Below, piece after piece: positions 1 through 5,077 of a stretch of DNA of 5,077 nucleotides. Origin of the DNA: Nitrososphaerales archaeon TH5895 (lineage in GTDB: Archaea > Thermoproteota > Nitrososphaeria > Nitrososphaerales > Nitrososphaeraceae); contig JAATVS010000358.1 in NCBI GenBank assembly GCA_014523695.1, forward strand, positions 1 through 5,077, given 5' to 3'. Numbering within the stretch: the stretch's first letter is position 1; every line of letters begins with the position of its first letter. Under the pieces are notes generated by a model. It saw only the letters and a program-made list of their open reading frames with translations, ran no database searches and had not been told where the DNA came from. A program made the position numbers and the translations under genes.

Positions 1-564
1 AGAACGAGAAGCATCACTTTCCGATTAGATCCTAATACAGTGGACAATCTTCAAAGGGAGGCAGACCAGAAGGAAATATCCTTAAATGTTTTGGTAAATC
101 AGGTTCTTAGAAGATACGTTAAATGGGACACATTTGAACCTAAAATAGGTATGATGCCTGTCCCAAAAATAATACTTTCTACATGCTTTAACAAAGCAAT
201 CCTGGCAGCAAATGAATCTGGAATGAATCAAGACGAAATAGAATCGCATCGAGATGAGATGATAAAGAGTGCTGCAGAAATATCTTTTAGCTTGATAAAA
301 GATTCTGCGCTTCTTATGAAGAGAACATACAATCTATGGACTGTGTTAGAAATACTCCAGGAATATATGAAGGTGTCTGATATGAAATCAGATCATAGAA
401 TAGAGGCAGGCAATAATCATGTATTTATAATACAACACGAACTAGGTGAAAACTGGTCATTATTTACCAAGGTACTTCTGAATTTGATTTTTGAGAACCT
501 TGCTAGTGTAACACCAGAGGTCAATACAACTCCAAATACAATTATAGCGAAAGTGACACTTTAG
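1..564 (+). CDS. Ribbon-helix-helix DNA-binding regulator, 5' end outside window
   Basis: The frame is open from base 1, so the gene begins upstream of the window. The GTG at position 40 falls inside the first helix of a DNA-binding fold and is not the start. Visible residues 1-45 read as a ribbon-helix-helix domain: a basic/hydrophobic strand (RSITFRLD), a first helix (residues 11-26), a short turn with EISLN, and a second helix (LVNQVLRRYVKW). Such domains dimerise and put the strand pair into the DNA major groove. The remaining ~140 residues form a mixed alpha/beta region with a FIIQHELGENWSLF segment. I recall this arrangement, RHH followed by a region with a HxxGxxWSL-like motif, from many uncharacterised thaumarchaeal proteins; that is family memory, not a search. 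The C-terminal part may sense a ligand or mediate oligomerisation (inference). 187 residues are visible, and it ends with TAG at 562-564. The fold call is firm; target and ligand are unknown. Confidence 0.8.
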   Translation, partial: RTRSITFRLDPNTVDNLQREADQKEISLNVLVNQVLRRYVKWDTFEPKIGMMPVPKIILSTCFNKAILAANESGMNQDEIESHRDEMIKSAAEISFSLIKDSALLMKRTYNLWTVLEILQEYMKVSDMKSDHRIEAGNNHVFIIQHELGENWSLFTKVLLNLIFENLASVTPEVNTTPNTIIAKVTL

Positions 565-989
565 AATGCTCTTTTTTAGACCCGATAATCTAGGTTAGAC
601 AGAATTAACCACTCTGGACGCAACTAGCCAATGCTTCTGGGATTCACGAAACTACGCACATACAATGCCTCCTGTCTTTTCTCCATATTTTCATACCACA
701 GGGGTACCTGACATAACTGGTCGCTCTAACATATCTAATTCTTCAACACATGCAATATTCTAAGTCCATACTGCAATAGCGTTTTGACACTTCACTGAAA
801 TGAGCTCTTTATTAGATGCTATCTTTGCAAAACAGCAACTGAATCAAGAATTATCTGTTCTGATCATACTGAAGTTCGAATTATCCATTTCTGGGTAGGG
901 GCAAAGGGAAAGATTTCCTTGGCCAGTTTGATTTACTGTGATATAATACTGGAAGTGGAGTCCCACACTACTCTTTTGATTGGATCATC
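565..989. other. 425-nt gene-free stretch
   Basis: No frame on either strand gives a credible protein. It separates the plus-strand RHH gene from the 3' end of the minus-strand CBS gene, so the two genes converge here and no promoter is needed. One minus-strand frame (about 570-770) reads locally like protein but carries stops at the rate expected by chance, so no pseudogene is called. No tRNA, repeat array or insertion-sequence end was seen. Confidence 0.5.
572..577 (+). terminator. Oligo-T terminator candidate after the RHH gene
   Basis: Six consecutive T residues begin 8 nt after the TAG stop. Archaeal RNA polymerase commonly stops at short T tracts without needing a hairpin, and no hairpin is evident here. 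The position fits, but a tract of six is short for AT-rich DNA. Confidence 0.4.
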
Positions 990-1526
990 TTACTCTGCTC
1001 CAAGAAATCCTAACAAGTCAAAACCGTCAGACTGTAAACCATGATCCCTGATAATTTTCTTGAAGGTCTTGATGACCGCTTTCAGAATATCCTTGTCAGT
1101 AATTATGCCTACCATAAGTCCGTTATTGCTAACGACTGGAAGTCTTCTGATGTCTTTTTGTTGCATCAATACCACTGCCTCTTTGATTGAAGTATCAGGA
1201 GAAACTGTTATCACAGGTTTACTCATTACCTCGGAGACAGGAACATCGCTGAAAAACTTCGCAGAATGTCCTACCATTCTTGCGATGTCCCTTTCCGTGA
1301 CAATTCCTGTCGGTATCTCTTTATTCTCTGTTGTAATGTGGGATACCATATCATGATTAACTCGATCAATGGCATCACTTTCCTTCAAAACGACAACGCT
1401 TCCTATATTGTTCTGATACATTAGTTTAGAGGCTTGTTTCATGGTTTCATTTTCACGTATAGTTCTCACATTTTTACTCATAAAATCAGATACTGGAATA
1501 TTTTGCAAATCAGCATCTGAACTCAT
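990..1526 (-). CDS. Tandem CBS-domain protein
   Basis: This is a complete 178-residue protein made almost entirely of a CBS pair (a Bateman module). CBS1 spans about residues 12-84 and ends GIVTERDI. CBS2 spans about 97-151 and ends GIITDKDIL. Both carry the T-x-x-D signature (TERD 77-80, TDKD 143-146), whose Asp usually contacts the ribose of bound adenine nucleotides. Each domain opens with a typical V-S-[DE]-[FV]-M-S element. CBS1 holds an extra acidic loop of roughly 20 residues (about 49-71) between its two core strands. There is no enzymatic or membrane domain, so it is probably a cytoplasmic sensor of AMP/ADP/ATP or a related ligand acting on a partner protein (inference from the family). 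The ATG at 1524-1526 is the only sensible start because the CBS fold begins about 10 residues later. No Shine-Dalgarno is visible, and a TATA-like box about 30 nt upstream suggests a nearly leaderless mRNA. The partner is unknown. Confidence 0.93.
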   Translation of the reverse strand: MSSDADLQNIPVSDFMSKNVRTIRENETMKQASKLMYQNNIGSVVVLKESDAIDRVNHDMVSHITTENKEIPTGIVTERDIARMVGHSAKFFSDVPVSEVMSKPVITVSPDTSIKEAVVLMQQKDIRRLPVVSNNGLMVGIITDKDILKAVIKTFKKIIRDHGLQSDGFDLLGFLGAE

Positions 1527-1550
1527 TAGATTATATTAAAGGACAGCTGC

Positions 1551-1560
1551 TTTTAATAAG
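1551..1560 (-). promoter_or_regulatory. TATA-like box of the CBS gene
   Basis: On the minus strand this reads CTTATTAAAA, centred about 30 nt upstream of the ATG. That spacing would put transcription start at or a few bases before the start codon, as in leaderless archaeal mRNAs. A second AT-rich stretch (1531-1540) lies too close to the start to act as TATA. Confidence 0.45.
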
Positions 1561-1595
1561 TATCTATTTCCTATTCTCTTGTTGAGTATACTTTG

Positions 1596-1627
1596 ATCCT
1601 TTGAACAATTCATTTCTATCCTTTGAA
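1596..1627. repeat. 10-bp direct repeat upstream of the CBS promoter
   Basis: ATCCTTTGAA occurs exactly at 1596-1605 and again at 1618-1627, a 22-bp period or about two helical turns. It sits 36-76 bp upstream of the proposed CBS TATA box, where an archaeal activator could bind. Function is inferred from position only. Confidence 0.4.
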
Positions 1628-1757
1628 TTTGTAGAGTGAGGTCTGTGGAGTTTAAGCTTCTAGATGCGGCGTCACAGATGAGCCGTTAAGTTTATTCATT
1701 TTAGGGGTTGTCCGTTAAGATTAAGTTTTGTTTTATCTAGGATGGTCGTTATCGGAA

Positions 1758-2138
1758 TTATAATCCTACCCTCTTAATTTTTGATCCACATTTAGGACAT
1801 GCTATTTCCCTGTGCTCCTTCCCACATTTCATGCAATAGTACCTGACTTGACTTTGGCCATAATCTATTGAATGAGAGGCATTGGAAAAGATTGACTTAT
1901 AGAATTCCTTGATCTTTTTGAATTCAAAACCGATATCCCTGCTTCTCGGATTTTCCATGCCTAATTTTCTTATTAGCAGGTTTCTTTTGTACCAAGTAAG
2001 CGCCAAGAATGCAAGCAACGCTACAACAAGATCAACGGGGAAGGGCAAGAAAAGCATTATGACAAAAGCAACTGCTAAATATATGGTCATCCATTTCAGC
2101 TCATTCAAAGCAAGCTGCTTATAGTTAAAATCTTTCAT
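1758..2138 (-). CDS. Small membrane protein with C-terminal zinc ribbon
   Basis: This is a complete 126-residue protein. Two hydrophobic segments (about residues 16-32 and 35-50) are split by a tight PFP turn and form a membrane hairpin. The Lys/Arg cluster after the second helix (YKRNLLIRK) predicts that both termini face the cytoplasm. A charged linker (about 51-98) with a lysine-rich helix follows. The C-terminus is a compact treble-clef or rubredoxin-like zinc ribbon: CMKC (Cys102, Cys105) and CPKC (Cys114, Cys117), ending in a basic tail. Membrane-anchored proteins with this type of ribbon are frequent in Thaumarchaeota (recalled), and their role is not known. A nucleic-acid or protein-binding role for the ribbon is possible. 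The ATG at 2136-2138 is supported by the promoter palindrome 26-60 bp upstream. It does not look co-transcribed with the CBS gene, since 231 nt separate them. Confidence 0.85.
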   Translation of the reverse strand: MKDFNYKQLALNELKWMTIYLAVAFVIMLFLPFPVDLVVALLAFLALTWYKRNLLIRKLGMENPRSRDIGFEFKKIKEFYKSIFSNASHSIDYGQSQVRYYCMKCGKEHREIACPKCGSKIKRVGL

Positions 2139-2163
2139 CAGCGTACATTCCTATCAATACCAT

Positions 2164-2198
2164 AGTGCAAACCAGAATATAATATTCTTGCTTGCACT
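2164..2198. promoter_or_regulatory. 35-bp palindrome over the zinc-ribbon gene promoter
   Basis: Nested inverted repeats share the centre base 2181. The inner arms AGAATAT (2174-2180) and ATATTCT (2182-2188) are perfect, and so are the outer arms AGTGCAA (2164-2170) and TTGCACT (2192-2198). Counting the three intervening positions on each side, 15 of 17 pairs match. The AT-rich core lies about 43 nt upstream of the ATG at 2138 and is the best TATA candidate for that gene, so a dimeric repressor bound here would block TBP. An overlapping perfect palindrome, CTTGCA and TGCAAG around base 2197 (2191-2203), extends the site. The symmetry is read directly; the operator role is inferred. Confidence 0.6.
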
Positions 2199-2212
2199 GC
2201 AAGACAAAAATA

Positions 2213-2332
2213 TCAAGCACGGACGTCTTTCGGGTTGTTCTGCCAGGAAGGATCACTTAACAGGAAATGCCTTGCATAGTTCAGCCCTCAATGAAGCGCT
2301 GGGTCAGTTAGAGGTGACTCAAACATGTTCAT
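2213..2332 (-). pseudogene. Possible short coding relic
   Basis: From an ATG at 2330-2332 the minus strand reads 39 codons with a single in-frame TGA (2288-2290), then ends in TGA at 2213-2215. The stretch after the internal stop reads GLNYARHFLLSDPSWQNNP, which has protein-like composition, and one C-to-T change (CGA to TGA) would open the whole frame. I do not recognise a family. It may be the tail of a decayed gene or plain chance. Confidence 0.2.
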
Positions 2333-2406
2333 ATGGCGTGATAGAGAAATGATTAGATTTTATGATTTGATGAACTCAGCTAAATTCATTTTACCTTGTG
2401 TTATTA

Positions 2407-2887
2407 TCATTTTATTACCTATACAGGGCATAAAGAATAAGTAGCCACAGCAGAAGCAATACTACCGAGCACCATTTTCTTTAGACCTGATCCCTCGGGT
2501 TCCAACAACAGTAGGTTTAATGCCATGATCTTCCGCATAATTTAATATTGCATGGATTATTGATGTATCTGTCACGAGGAAATCAATTTTTAAAAAATTT
2601 TCCTGCTAGAATCCTTCTTGCTGATTATATTCTCTAAGATTTCAAACCATTGATTTGCTTTCGTTCTTGCATCTTCTATGTTACTATTAATTGTAGTTGG
2701 TGTTACAAATCCCAAGATGTGACAAGAGTAAGCGTACTTCAGTTCACAGAACAAAACATACAATGCTATTAATTGAGAATTGTTTTTGTATGCAATCGAA
2801 ATGGCATAATCATCGTCACCCATAGAAGAGTTTGAACCCATCCATGCCGACCAAGATCTTTTGTGGTTTTCTTCTTATATATGGCAT
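2407..2887 (-). pseudogene. Universal stress protein (UspA family) pseudogene
   Basis: Joining three frames rebuilds a near full-length Usp of about 160 residues. From ATG 2885-2887 the reading gives KILVGMDG, the first strand and nucleotide loop. A one-base insertion near the CCC at 2837-2839 shifts to a frame giving DDDYAISIAYKNNSQLIALY and the middle helices, ending at a stop at 2590-2592. A second shift in the A/T run at 2587-2604 restores DFLVTDTSIIHAILNYAEDHG and VVGTRG. A third shift near 2474-2483 leads to MVLGSIASAVATYSLCPV, the G-x2-G-x8-9-G-S ATP-binding end of the family. A TAG (2419-2421) then stands where a Leu is normal, before VIK and TGA. Usp proteins are cytoplasmic stress-response proteins, many of them ATP-binding. 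All three shifts are in or beside homopolymers, so sequencing error could explain some, but not the TAG. A product of 83 residues from 2841 could be made but would lack the ATP site. Confidence 0.88.
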
Positions 2888-2932
2888 TTACAATCTCCAC
2901 ATTTAGAGTATCATTCCAGGTATCTTACTCTT

Positions 2933-2998
2933 ACTGTTACTCTCAGATAGATAAGATGCAGCCATGAAGAAAGTGGTCGGCTACTATATAGTAACAGT
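2933..2998. repeat. Inverted repeat with a TATA-containing palindrome
   Basis: ACTGTTACT (2933-2941) and AGTAACAGT (2990-2998) are perfect 9-bp inverted copies with 48 nt between them. Overlapping the right arm is a perfect 12-bp palindrome, TACTATATAGTA (2982-2993), which contains a symmetric TATATA core. It could be a promoter/operator facing the Usp relic (leader of about 75 nt) or facing right. The rest of 2888-3114 shows no gene. Confidence 0.4.
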
Positions 2999-3114
2999 GT
3001 AATGCAGGGATGACAACTAGTAATAGGCTAAGACTGAGCATGAAATACACCAGCAGCTCACTTTCAGCCACAAGATACATGTTCTGGGCTGTGACTTATC
3101 TCTATCTAATTGAA

Positions 3115-3417
3115 TTAGTCATTTGGACACGTCATCTCTCTTATTGCCAAATAACGCTCATTCATCTCTTCAGCAAATTTGACTACTTTATCTAAAGAAA
3201 ATGTTGATTTGGGAAAGTGCCACCTAATACCTACTTTGTGTCCCCTACCTCCGCCGTCATAAATGATGCCGCTCTCGCAATCGGCGCCATACTTTGGGTC
3301 AAGATATCTTTCCCTCACTTCAAGCCCAAGCTTAGTCTTATCTTCCATGATAAACTGGTCAGACGTGTCATGGATAAAATAAAACTGGCCCTTCTTGATT
3401 GGCTCTGGAGTGCTCAT
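3115..3417 (-). CDS. Uncharacterised 100-residue protein downstream of the P-II gene
   Basis: I do not recognise the family. It is a complete, soluble-looking protein without signal peptide or membrane segment. The first half is charged (IKKGQFYFIHD, then EVRERYLDPKYGAD). The centre has a glycine-rich turn, YDGGGRGHKVGIRWHF (about residues 53-68), followed by an amphipathic helix (about 74-92). Two Cys (47, 97) are too far apart to suggest a metal site. The gap to the upstream P-II gene on the same strand is only 42 nt, so the two are probably co-transcribed and the protein may be functionally tied to P-II signalling (inference from position). The ATG at 3415-3417 is the first start after the P-II stop that gives this frame; no convincing ribosome site precedes it. 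A 13-bp palindrome (CTAATT, G, AATTAG; 3106-3118) overlaps the TAA stop. Its coherent frame and operon-like spacing support a real gene. Confidence 0.7.
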   Translation of the reverse strand: MSTPEPIKKGQFYFIHDTSDQFIMEDKTKLGLEVRERYLDPKYGADCESGIIYDGGGRGHKVGIRWHFPKSTFSLDKVVKFAEEMNERYLAIREMTCPND

Positions 3418-3459
3418 TGATCATCTATTTCTAAACTACAATGCGATGGATAACAGATA

Positions 3460-3801
3460 TCAAATTGCAGACTCTCCTTTCCTTCCCGTCTTTATATCGA
3501 ATGTGAGTGGTACTTCTAGAACAAATATCTTTCCGCTTATCTCATTAGCACCGAGTCTATCCATTATTTTTCTTGACAACAAATCAACTTGGTCATCTTT
3601 AACAACCACTTCAACTTTAGTTCTTGGTATGTATTCTGGTGTATACTTCATAGTCCCCCTTCCACCAGCAACTGCCTCTGCCTTTGTGGTTCCTCTTCCC
3701 TCCACCCTGTAATGAGTCATTCCGCCGACTTGTGCTTCCCTGAGAATCTCATCAACATCCTTTAGTGCCCGGTCAGGAATTATAATCTGAATTTGTTTCA
3801 A
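3460..3801 (-). CDS. P-II family (GlnB/GlnK-like) regulatory protein, divergent
   Basis: This is a complete 113-residue protein matching the usual P-II length of about 112. The ferredoxin-like trimer fold is recognisable: first strand MKQIQIIIP, helix, VGGMTHYRVEGRG, T-loop (about 36-56), VEVVVKDD, second helix, GKIFVLEV and the family-typical end GESAI. P-II trimers normally sense ATP/ADP and 2-oxoglutarate and bind transporters or enzymes of nitrogen metabolism. The ligand residues are altered. The B-loop TGxxGDGKIF is here LGANEISGKIF, keeping Lys91 but not the Thr and GD. The two C-terminal Arg of E. coli GlnB (101, 103) align with Asp102 and Lys104. Tyr53 lines up with the modifiable Tyr51 if counted back from PRTK. 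The start is TTG (3799-3801): an in-frame TGA lies 9 nt upstream and the family begins at exactly this residue. A TATA box lies about 38 nt upstream. The family call is strong; the ligand is uncertain. Confidence 0.9.
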   Translation of the reverse strand: MKQIQIIIPDRALKDVDEILREAQVGGMTHYRVEGRGTTKAEAVAGGRGTMKYTPEYIPRTKVEVVVKDDQVDLLSRKIMDRLGANEISGKIFVLEVPLTFDIKTGRKGESAI

Positions 3802-3835
3802 ATTTTGTCAGCCTTCACTTGTGTAATCTTGCCCG

Positions 3836-3843
3836 TATAAATA
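3836..3843 (-). promoter_or_regulatory. TATA box of the P-II gene
   Basis: TATAAATA on the plus strand (TATTTATA on the transcribed minus orientation) is centred about 38 nt upstream of the TTG start. It would give a leader of roughly 10-15 nt without a Shine-Dalgarno. It is the best TATA match in the intergenic region. Confidence 0.55.
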
Positions 3844-3850
3844 GTAAGTG

Positions 3851-3889
3851 TGTGCAATGCATTACTGTGCATTAGTACATAAATACGTA
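3851..3889. promoter_or_regulatory. Phased repeats upstream of the P-II TATA box
   Basis: TGCATTA occurs at 3858-3864 and 3868-3874, exactly 10 bp apart and so on one face of the helix. TGTGCA occurs at 3851-3856 and 3866-3871. A TACGTA palindrome (3884-3889) follows. The cluster starts 8 bp upstream of the TATA box, a normal place for an archaeal activator or repressor. Function is inferred from position. Confidence 0.4.
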
Positions 3890-3918
3890 GTAGTAACATC
3901 TTACAATAATAGATGAAC

Positions 3919-3967
3919 AAGTCTTAAGACTTCAAAGAGAGGTGGTATATCATTATCGATATAATGA
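3919..3967. repeat. Two adjacent palindromes downstream of the CoA-transferase gene
   Basis: A perfect 14-bp palindrome, AAGTCTTAAGACTT, lies at 3919-3932. An inverted repeat with arms TCATTAT (3950-3956) and ATAATGA (3961-3967) and a CGAT loop follows 17 bp away. An imperfect one (GGC, ATGCAT core, GCC) is at 3981-3994. All fall in the gap between the CoA-transferase stop and the P-II promoter. They could be mRNA 3'-end structures or protein sites. No T tract follows them on the minus strand, so a terminator is not supported. Confidence 0.4.
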
Positions 3968-4018
3968 AATGACATGAGGTGGCTATGCATGGCCTGTTAA
4001 ATTATTTCTAAACAAGGA

Positions 4019-5077
4019 TCACGACAAGGAATCTAAAAGACCATCCCTAACTTCCATCTTTCCTTCATTAAAGATTCTTTCATCCATTTCCTTAACCAAT
4101 CCTGCGTTAGGCATGAAACTCATCTTAGAATATACGTCTTTATCCGGATCAATTCCTGGAGCAATCTCTTCCAGAATTATTCCATTCTCGCTCAATCTGA
4201 AGACTGCCCTCTCTGTTACATAAAGAACCTCTTGCCCATATTTTATTGCCTGATGTCCACTGAACACCACCTTAAAGACTTTTTCCACAAATTTTGAGGT
4301 GGTCCCGTCACGGACAATATTAATTCGGTTATTTGAGATACGAATGTCACTTTTTCCTGCAGTAAACGCACCTCCAAAGCAGATTTTTGGCGCTCCTCCG
4401 GCTATCACTGGAAATCCGCCCGGTCCGAATATCTTATTGGGCAGCATTGATGGATTTACGTTTCCTTCTTTGTCGACTTGAAGGAAACCAAGAGCCGCGG
4501 CATCGATTATTCCACCCTCAAAATTGGAGAATACATCAGGAATAGTTGACAATGCAAATGGACTTATTGCTAATCCGAAGTCATTTCCAGATAGAGCGAG
4601 TCCTCCCCAAGGACCAGATTCTAGTACTGTTATGATAAAGTCTAAGACATCCTCTTCAGCCCCGACTGAGGATATAAGAGCAGGGATTCCTATTCCTAGA
4701 TTGACTAAAATAGGTGCTCTCTTTTTCTTGAATACCCCCAATAATTCTAAAAGGATTCTTCTAGCGATTACCCGTTCATGTTCATAAGATAGTACTTTTG
4801 GAAGACCCTCCAACCAGCTTCTTGTAATGGGCGGAATAACCTTATAGGAGAGCCTAAGATCATATTCGATGGTTCCACTTTGCCAATGATATTCTCTGGG
4901 GGACACAACGACATGATCTACCAACGGTCCTGGTACATCAACATCCCTCGGACTAATTGTGCCAGATTTTGAGAGCCATCTGACCTGGGCAATCACCGTA
5001 CCAGCATGTGGTCTCGCTTTTGCAGCTTGCGCAATACTTAGAATAGTTCCCTTTAATCCTTCTTCTCGTAAAGACAA
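4019..5077 (-). CDS. Acyl-CoA:carboxylate CoA-transferase (YdiF type), N-terminus outside window
   Basis: This family moves CoA from an acyl-CoA to a carboxylic acid such as acetate or a 3-keto acid, through a glutamyl-CoA thioester intermediate in the cytoplasm. 352 residues are visible. The family is usually 510-560 long, so roughly the first 170-200 are missing; the TTG at the window edge is not the start. In order: the end of the first domain (TVIAQVRWL, DVPGPLVDHVVV, about 27-58), then the second domain with ARRILLEL, a glycine-rich LVNLGIGIP loop (124-131), the catalytic segment TVLESGPWGG with Glu153 as the expected nucleophile, SGNDFG, EGGIIDAAALGFLQVDKEGNVN, FGGAFTAG (234-241), and the signature end GQEVLYVTERAVFRL followed by EIAPGIDPDKDV. 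A final tail of about 35 residues carries MDERIFNEGK. It ends at TGA 4019-4021. The substrate cannot be read from sequence. The gap to the P-II gene is 217 nt, so an operon is unlikely. Confidence 0.92.
   Translation of the reverse strand: MSLREEGLKGTILSIAQAAKARPHAGTVIAQVRWLSKSGTISPRDVDVPGPLVDHVVVSPREYHWQSGTIEYDLRLSYKVIPPITRSWLEGLPKVLSYEHERVIARRILLELLGVFKKKRAPILVNLGIGIPALISSVGAEEDVLDFIITVLESGPWGGLALSGNDFGLAISPFALSTIPDVFSNFEGGIIDAAALGFLQVDKEGNVNPSMLPNKIFGPGGFPVIAGGAPKICFGGAFTAGKSDIRISNNRINIVRDGTTSKFVEKVFKVVFSGHQAIKYGQEVLYVTERAVFRLSENGIILEEIAPGIDPDKDVYSKMSFMPNAGLVKEMDERIFNEGKMEVRDGLLDSLS

Noticed and set aside
570..770. Minus-strand frame with protein-like stretches (VEELDMLERPVMSGTPVV, then KYGEKTGGIVCA) interrupted by stops, perhaps a transposase tail
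   Set aside because: Four stops in about 65 codons is the chance rate, and no catalytic or zinc motif is present. Not enough for a pseudogene call.
1060..1356. Plus-strand open frame opposite the CBS gene
   Set aside because: Shadow of the minus-strand CBS domains; its translation has no family features.
1642..1678. TCTGTG and CACAGA inverted repeat considered as a tRNA or terminator stem
   Set aside because: Only 6 bp with a 25-nt loop; no T-arm or anticodon features and no T tract follows.
1683..1719. CCGTTAAG direct repeat (1683-1690 and 1712-1719)
   Set aside because: Eight bases, two copies, not positioned at a recognisable promoter; could easily be chance.
3005..3085. Possible C/D box small RNA (GGATGAC and CTGA-like boxes)
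   Set aside because: The C box has mismatches, no good terminal D box is present, and box spacing does not fit a normal C/D guide.
3010..3195. Plus-strand 61-residue open frame behind the TACTATATAGTA element
   Set aside because: No family resemblance, unusual composition, and its 3' part runs antisense over the 100-residue minus-strand gene. Promoter proximity alone is not enough.
3395..3712. Plus-strand open frame opposite the P-II gene
   Set aside because: Antisense shadow of a well-supported P-II gene.
4299..4787. Two plus-strand open frames opposite the CoA-transferase
   Set aside because: Antisense shadows of conserved CoA-transferase segments.

Overview
The window looks like chromosomal DNA of an ammonia-oxidising-type archaeon (Thaumarchaeota/Nitrososphaerota, probably the soil Nitrososphaera/Nitrosocosmicus side). 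This rests on recognised protein style, not on a search. The indicators are a ribbon-helix-helix regulator with a C-terminal region common in that phylum, a stand-alone CBS-pair protein, a short membrane protein ending in a C-x2-C zinc ribbon, a UspA relic, an archaeal-type P-II protein, AT-rich intergenic DNA, TATA-like boxes 30-45 nt upstream of starts, and no clear Shine-Dalgarno sites.

Layout: the only plus-strand gene is a ribbon-helix-helix regulator cut by the left edge (1-564). Then come about 425 nt with no intact gene. The rest reads on the minus strand: a CBS-pair protein (990-1526), a two-helix membrane zinc-ribbon protein (1758-2138), a universal stress protein pseudogene (2407-2887), a 100-residue protein of unknown function (3115-3417), a divergent P-II family protein (3460-3801, TTG start), and the C-terminal two thirds of a YdiF-type acyl-CoA:carboxylate CoA-transferase cut by the right edge (4019-5077). 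The P-II gene and the unknown gene are 42 nt apart and are the only likely operon. The others have long separate upstream regions and look individually transcribed.

The genes are mostly regulatory or energy/stress-sensing: RHH DNA binding, CBS adenylate sensing, an Usp relic and P-II signalling. No single pathway joins them. No CRISPR array, insertion sequence, tRNA or rRNA was found.

The most notable signals are four. (1) The UspA gene can be rebuilt across three frameshifts and one in-frame stop. (2) A 35-bp palindrome with 15 of 17 paired positions is centred on the likely TATA box of the zinc-ribbon gene. (3) The P-II protein has lost several usual ATP-binding residues and is paired with an unknown small gene. 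(4) There are phased direct repeats just upstream of the P-II TATA box. I see no convincing previously undescribed multi-gene system.
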